Below, piece by piece: positions 59,599 through 64,000 of a stretch of DNA of 64,000 nucleotides; within the stretch, counting starts at the first letter, position 1; every line of letters starts with the position of its first letter. Origin of the DNA: Anopheles merus. Taxonomy: Eukaryota > Arthropoda > Insecta > Diptera > Culicidae. Position numbers and translations under genes: made by a program. The stretch covers positions 32,923,039 through 32,987,038 of the forward strand of contig NC_054085.1 of assembly GCF_017562075.2 (NCBI RefSeq), in the 5' to 3' direction. The notes beneath the pieces are model-generated. The model made no database searches. It worked only from the letters and a program-made list of their open reading frames with translations, and was not told the DNA's origin.

Positions 59599-62500
59599 AT
59601 GGAGATGGCTCACGATGTGCTGGAACTCGCCAACGAGCTGGCTCGTGCCGTGAAGATAACGATGGATCCGGAAGCAACACAGCAGGCAAGGATGGACGCG
59701 TACGTAGCATGTGAACGGTAAGTACGGCTGACCTGTCTGCATCTGTGTCTGTGTGTGCATGTGTGTGCGTGTGTGATAATTTCACGTTTACAACGTGCAT
59801 CCCGTATCTTTCCGGCAGCTTCAAAGACATATCACCACTGTGCGCACAGGCGGGTCTTTCGCTGGTAACCGGCGCCTATCCCCCGATCGTGCGCCACTTC
59901 GGGCTGCAGCTGATGGAACACACGGTCAAGTTTAACTGGAACAGCATCTCGCAGCAGGAGAAAATATTCATCAAGGAGAACGCGATGAAGCTGCTGCAGG
60001 CCGGCGTCGGCGAGGCGCAGGACCAGAGCCTGGCCCACATCAAGGACGGCGTGTCGCGCATCATCGTCGAGATGATCAAGCGCGAGTGGCCCCAGCAGTG
60101 GACGACGCTGCTGGTCGAGCTGAGCGACGCCTGCTCGCAGGGCATGGCCCAGACCGAGCTGGTGCTGCTCGTGTTTCTCCGGCTCGTCGAGGACGTGGCG
60201 CTGCTGCAGACGATCGAGTCGAACCAGCGGCGGAAGGACATCTACCAGGCGCTCACCGTGAACATGTCGGAGATCTTCACCTTCTTCCTGCGCCTGATCG
60301 AGCTGCACGTGGGCGAGTTCCGCAGCGCCACTACCGGCGGCGACGAGCACAAAGCGCACGGCCACAGCCGGGTGGTGCAGGTGGCACTGCAGACGCTGAC
60401 CGGCTTTGTGGAGTGGGTTTCGATCAACCACATCATGGCGGCCAACGGCCGACTGCTGCAGATCCTGTGCATCCTGCTGACGGACGTCGAGTTCCAGCAG
60501 CCGGCGGCGGAATGCTTGGGCCAGATTACGAACCGGCGCGGCCAGCTGAAGGACCGCAAACCGCTGCTGCTGCTGTTCGAGGATGCGCCGGTCGAGCACT
60601 ACTACCAGGCGGCCACCCAGAACGAGCGGCTCGAGACGGAGGCGTACTATCTGTTTCTGAAAAAGCTCGCCCAGGTGCTGACGGGGCTTGCCTCCCAGCT
60701 GACCGCACTGTGGGGCAAGGAGGAGTGCCAGCCGATCAAACCCCACTGCCTGGCGACCTTCCTCGGCACGGTGCTGATCTTTACGCGCCACGCCAGCTAC
60801 AGTCTCGCGCACCCGGCCGCCCTGATCTGGACGACGCTGCTGAAGCACGAGCAAATCTCGAAGGAGCATCTCGTGCTCGAGTACATTCCAAAGGTGATCG
60901 AGGTGATCGGGCCGAAAATCATCAAGGTGAACTATCCGGTGCGGCGCTGGACCGGCATCACGATGCACCCGCAAACGTTCGCCAGCCTCGACTACGACGC
61001 GGAGGAAGAGTGGCTGGTGTTTTTCTTCCGCTGCCGGACGGACTTTTTGGAGATCTTCCGCCAGGCCACGCTGATCGCACCGCTCGTGACGTTCTCGTAC
61101 TGCGAGCACTGGCTGAACGCGATGCTCGGCAAGACGGCCGCCTGCGACCGGAGTGCCACCGCCTGCAGCGTCACCGACCCGCTCTACCTCGAGTGGGACG
61201 CCCTCACCAACGCGCTGGACGGTGTGCTGTCGCGCATCCTGATGGTGACCGAGCGGCCGTCCGTCTCGGCCGGGCTGCGCCTGCTCGAGGAGTGCTTGAA
61301 GGTGGAGTCGAACGATCCGCTCGTCCTGTCCGTGATGCTGTCCTGCATCTCCTCGCTGTTCGTGTTTCTCAGCATGTCCTCCTGCCAGATTACGGCCGCG
61401 AACTGTGTGGCCATGACGGGGGTGCAGCTGTTGCCGCGCGTGCTCGAGAAGATTTTCGCCTCGCTCGTGTTCCAGGAGGTGGGCGAAACGCGGCACACGC
61501 GCACGGTGGCGGTGAAGAACTTGCGGCGCCACGCGGCCGCCCTGATGGTGAAGATTGCGCACAAGTACCCGCTGCTGCTGCTGCCCATCTTCGACCAGAT
61601 CAACACGAGCGTGAAAAACCTGATCGTGCAGCCGGAGCGGCTGAGCAAGGTGGAGCAGGTGACGCTGCTCGAGGCGCTGCTGCTCATCTCGAACCACTTC
61701 TGCGACTTTGAGCGCCAGAGCGGCTTCGTGGCGGAAGTCATCCGCGATGGGGTGTCGATCTGGGGCGGGCTGCTGGTGCCGGTGGTGAAAAACGCGCACA
61801 CCTTCATCGAGTACGTGGGGCTGAACCGGCCGGCGATCGAACCGTTCGCGACCACGGTCGAGGATCCGTACAACGTCAATCGCCGGCAGCTGACGTACGC
61901 GCTCAACCTGGTGCTGGGCGTTATTAAGCGCTGCTCCTGGCCGGACGATCCCGATCGCTGCTCGCGCGGCGGATTCGTGGTCGCGCTCACCGAGTCCGGC
62001 AATCCGATCTGTCGCAATCCGGCCACCTCGCACGTGGTCCCACTGTTACCGCACATCCTGTCGCTGATGCGCTGCCTCAACGAGCTGTGGAAGCCGGACG
62101 CGCTGCAATCGTTCTCCGACTCGTTCCGCAACGCGAACGGTATGCAGGAGAGCGAGAAAAAGCAGCTGCTCGGCGTGTCGCCGGTGCTGCAGGATCCGCT
62201 CGATCCGGCGCAAAAGCTGCCCCCGACCGCGTTCGGGCGTATGCAAACGTTTCTGGCGGGCATTTTCGAGCACTGTTACCACATGATGGGTTCGGCCGGG
62301 CCGTCGCTGGGGCGTGATCTGTACGCGCTGCCCGGCATTGCGAACGCGATCGTGGGGAGTGTGTTTGCGAGTCTCGAGTATGTGCCCGACTTTCGCCTTC
62401 GGACGATCGTGCGCGTGTTCCTGAAGCCATTCATCTACTCCTGCCCACCGGTGTTCCATGAAGCAGTCCTTTTGCCAATCTTTGCCCACTTTGTTCCATT

Positions 62501-63648
62501 CAGTAAGTGTGTCCCGTGGTTGAATTGATTGTACGAACGGGTCATTCTTTCAATTTAATAATTCGTTTTTCTTATACTAGTGCTGACAAGACTGACTGCT
62601 CGCTGGCACTACATAACGGCGCTGTACGAATCCGGCGAACTGGGCGAGGACGTGAACGACACCCAGGAGGTGCTGGAGGATATGCTCAACCGTACGCTGA
62701 CCCGCGAGTACATCGATGTGCTGAAGGTGGCGCTCGTCGGCAGCACCATCGATCCGACGGCCAACTCGACCAGCGACGCAACGATGGCCGGCGGCATGGA
62801 TCAGGACGATCAGAGTATGGACGGTACGCCGCAGGCACTGACGCGCGCCGCCCAATCGGCCATGACGTCGGAGGTGATTAGCGATCTGGGCGGCAAGCTG
62901 CTGCGCAACCAGTACACCAGCAACCCGATCGTCATGACGGTGCTAAGGTATTGAAGCTACTCGGGTGGCTCATCTTATGGACGTTCAAATTAACTGAGTT
63001 TATTGTGTTTGATCATACATTTTAGCGTACTTTCGTGGAATGACAGCAACTCCAGCCTGAAGGCGACACTGCTCAGCGGTCCAATCATCCGTTTCCTAGC
63101 AGCGGAACAGTTAATCACGGAAGCGCTGGCCTCCAACATTATCATCGCGGTGTTGAAGGCCCTGCAGCTGCACGGTCAGCACGAATCGAATCAGGTACGG
63201 TGATGAAACTCCCCTTGTGCAACTAGAAACTCGTGCCAACTGTGTGACAATAATTTAATAATGATTTGTATTCCCTGTGCCGCAGACGTCACTCATTACG
63301 CTCGGCGTGCAAGCGTACGAAATACTGCGCCCCAAGTTCCCGAACATACTCGAGGTGCTGCAGCAGATCCCGAACGTGAGCGCCGGCGACATACAGAAGC
63401 TGGACGAGAAGATATCGTCCGGCAGCACCAAGGGCAACAAGATCGACAAGGCCAAGAAGGACCTGTTCAAGAAGATTACCACCAACATTATCGGGCGCAA
63501 CATTGGCCAGCACGGTCGGAAGGAGGTGAAGATACTGAACCTGCAGCCGATCGTGCCGCCGCCCAACAATCATCGCCCGAACGCATTTAATCTGATCGAA
63601 AGCAACCAGGAAACGGGACTGGCGCATTTATTCACCAACCGCAGCTAG
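59599..63648 (+). CDS. Ranbp21: Exportin-5 (Ranbp21)
   Basis: A karyopherin-beta receptor that exports structured RNA (pre-miRNA in vertebrates; tRNA and dsRNA cargo in flies) with Ran-GTP. Five exons: 59599-59717, 59819-62502, 62581-62947, 63026-63194 and 63286-63648. Phases are 2, 1, 2 and 0 at the junctions, giving 1233 aa, near the vertebrate length of about 1204. The start MEMAHDVLELANELARAVKI fits the first helix of the family. Exportin-1-like HEAT repeats begin at HTVKFNWNSISQQEKIFIKE, NAMKLLQAG and VEMIKREWPQQWTTLL. The conserved NPIVMTVLRSVLSWNDSN junction spans exons 3-4, and the C-terminal region has VQAYEILRPKFPNILEVLQQIP and GRKEVKILNLQP. Exon 2 is very GC-rich at third positions, which opens long spurious frames on both strands. 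Confidence 0.95.
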
Positions 63649-64000
63649 TGTGCCATGGTAGGAGGAAGCGCGATGGGTGTTGCCAGAGTGGTGTGTAGAG
63701 AGCGAGGGAGGTGTGTGTGTGTTCAGTCAGTCTCAGTGTAGAAGGAGTCGGATCAGGTCCAGTGTGCGCGACGCACGTATTTGTGAATACCTTTTTATTA
63801 CGAATTAATGCTTAAGCTACCTTCGGTCGGTTTCTTTTTTTTTATATTTATTAGTCAATCGAGCGAAAAACGATGAAACTCTTCGCCCGCGTCTCGACGC
63901 GTGGTACGGCGAGCGTGAGTACCTTGGGCGGGTCGGGACGAAACGAACGATACAAACATGTAAATCCACGCGTAACCGATTGATAATTGTTACGCCAATG
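63649..64000 (+). other. Exportin-5 3' UTR / right edge
   Basis: This follows the TAG at 63646-63648. No canonical AATAAA is seen before the window ends, so the transcript end may lie outside. It includes a T-rich patch near 63830-63850. Confidence 0.5.

Noticed and set aside
60086..61711. 541-codon open frame on the plus strand in another phase of XPO5
   Set aside because: An out-of-phase shadow with Ala/Arg/Gly-rich composition and no family signature.
59832..62033. 733-codon open frame on the minus strand opposite exportin-5
   Set aside because: It is a shadow of the GC-rich third positions of XPO5 exon 2. The translation is rich in His, Arg, Gln and Val with no domain, and the sense frame is clearly XPO5.
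1..64000. CRISPR arrays, bacterial operons, insertion sequences, viral integrations, rRNA and intact tRNA genes
   Set aside because: None was visible. The only tRNA-like signal is an isolated B box near 19348 without stems.

Overview
This is eukaryotic nuclear DNA from a dipteran insect, most likely an anopheline mosquito. The reasons are intron-containing genes with canonical GT/AG junctions, many introns of only about 60-90 nt, GC-rich coding exons set in AT-richer spacers, abundant (CA)n/(GT)n microsatellites, a ZAD-type zinc-finger gene (an insect-expanded family) and insect-like versions of conserved eukaryotic genes. There is no operon, CRISPR array, bacterial insertion sequence or plasmid feature. 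All products were assigned by reading translations and recalling families; no database search was possible.

Layout. 1-7 kb: the 5' half of the ubiquitin-activating enzyme E1 (Uba1), minus strand, running off the left edge. 7.7-17.8 kb: a kinesin-12/KIF12-like motor (Klp54D-like), minus strand, whose ten core exons (7735-11719) join in frame to at least one exon 4.4 kb upstream. 19.7-31.1 kb: a giant PHD and C2H2 zinc-finger protein of about 3277 aa (MESR4-like), minus strand, mostly one 8.56-kb exon. 34.3-37.0 kb: two plus-strand zinc-finger genes, ZNF277 and a ZAD-C2H2 factor. 37.1-39.9 kb: p31comet/MAD2L1BP and METTL22, minus strand, in tandem. 41.3-44.3 kb: GPATCH1, plus. 46.1-50.0 kb: the PRC2 subunit SUZ12, minus. 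51.5-52.2 kb: a short PH-only protein resembling the N-terminus of ORP9/ORP11. 52.7-54.7 kb: RBM28/Nop4, minus. 55.1-56.2 kb: the tRNA-splicing endonuclease subunit TSEN34, plus. 56.3-57.1 kb: mitochondrial ribosomal protein S2, minus. 57.4-58.5 kb: nucleoporin Nup37, minus. 59.6-63.6 kb: exportin-5 (Ranbp21), plus, complete.

The genes form an ordinary gene-dense housekeeping neighbourhood, not a pathway cluster. Themes recur: RNA processing and export (GPATCH1, RBM28, TSEN34, XPO5, Nup37), chromatin and transcription (SUZ12, MESR4-like, ZNF277, ZAD factor) and mitosis or cytoskeleton (p31comet, kinesin, Uba1). Neighbours are often divergent (METTL22/GPATCH1, SUZ12/PH gene, RBM28/TSEN34, Nup37/XPO5, MESR4-like/ZNF277) or tightly convergent (ZAD/p31comet, GPATCH1/SUZ12, PH gene/RBM28, TSEN34/mRpS2), so shared promoters and overlapping 3' ends are likely.

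Most intron-exon models close arithmetically: exon lengths sum to whole codons and phases match at every junction. The points of most interest are the remote N-terminal exon(s) of the kinesin, a stop-free 84-nt intron in p31comet, the PH-only ORP-like gene, alternative C-termini in METTL22 and TSEN34, the giant exon of the MESR4-like gene, and a strong G-quadruplex-type tract near 40.58 kb. I found no convincing wholly new biological system.
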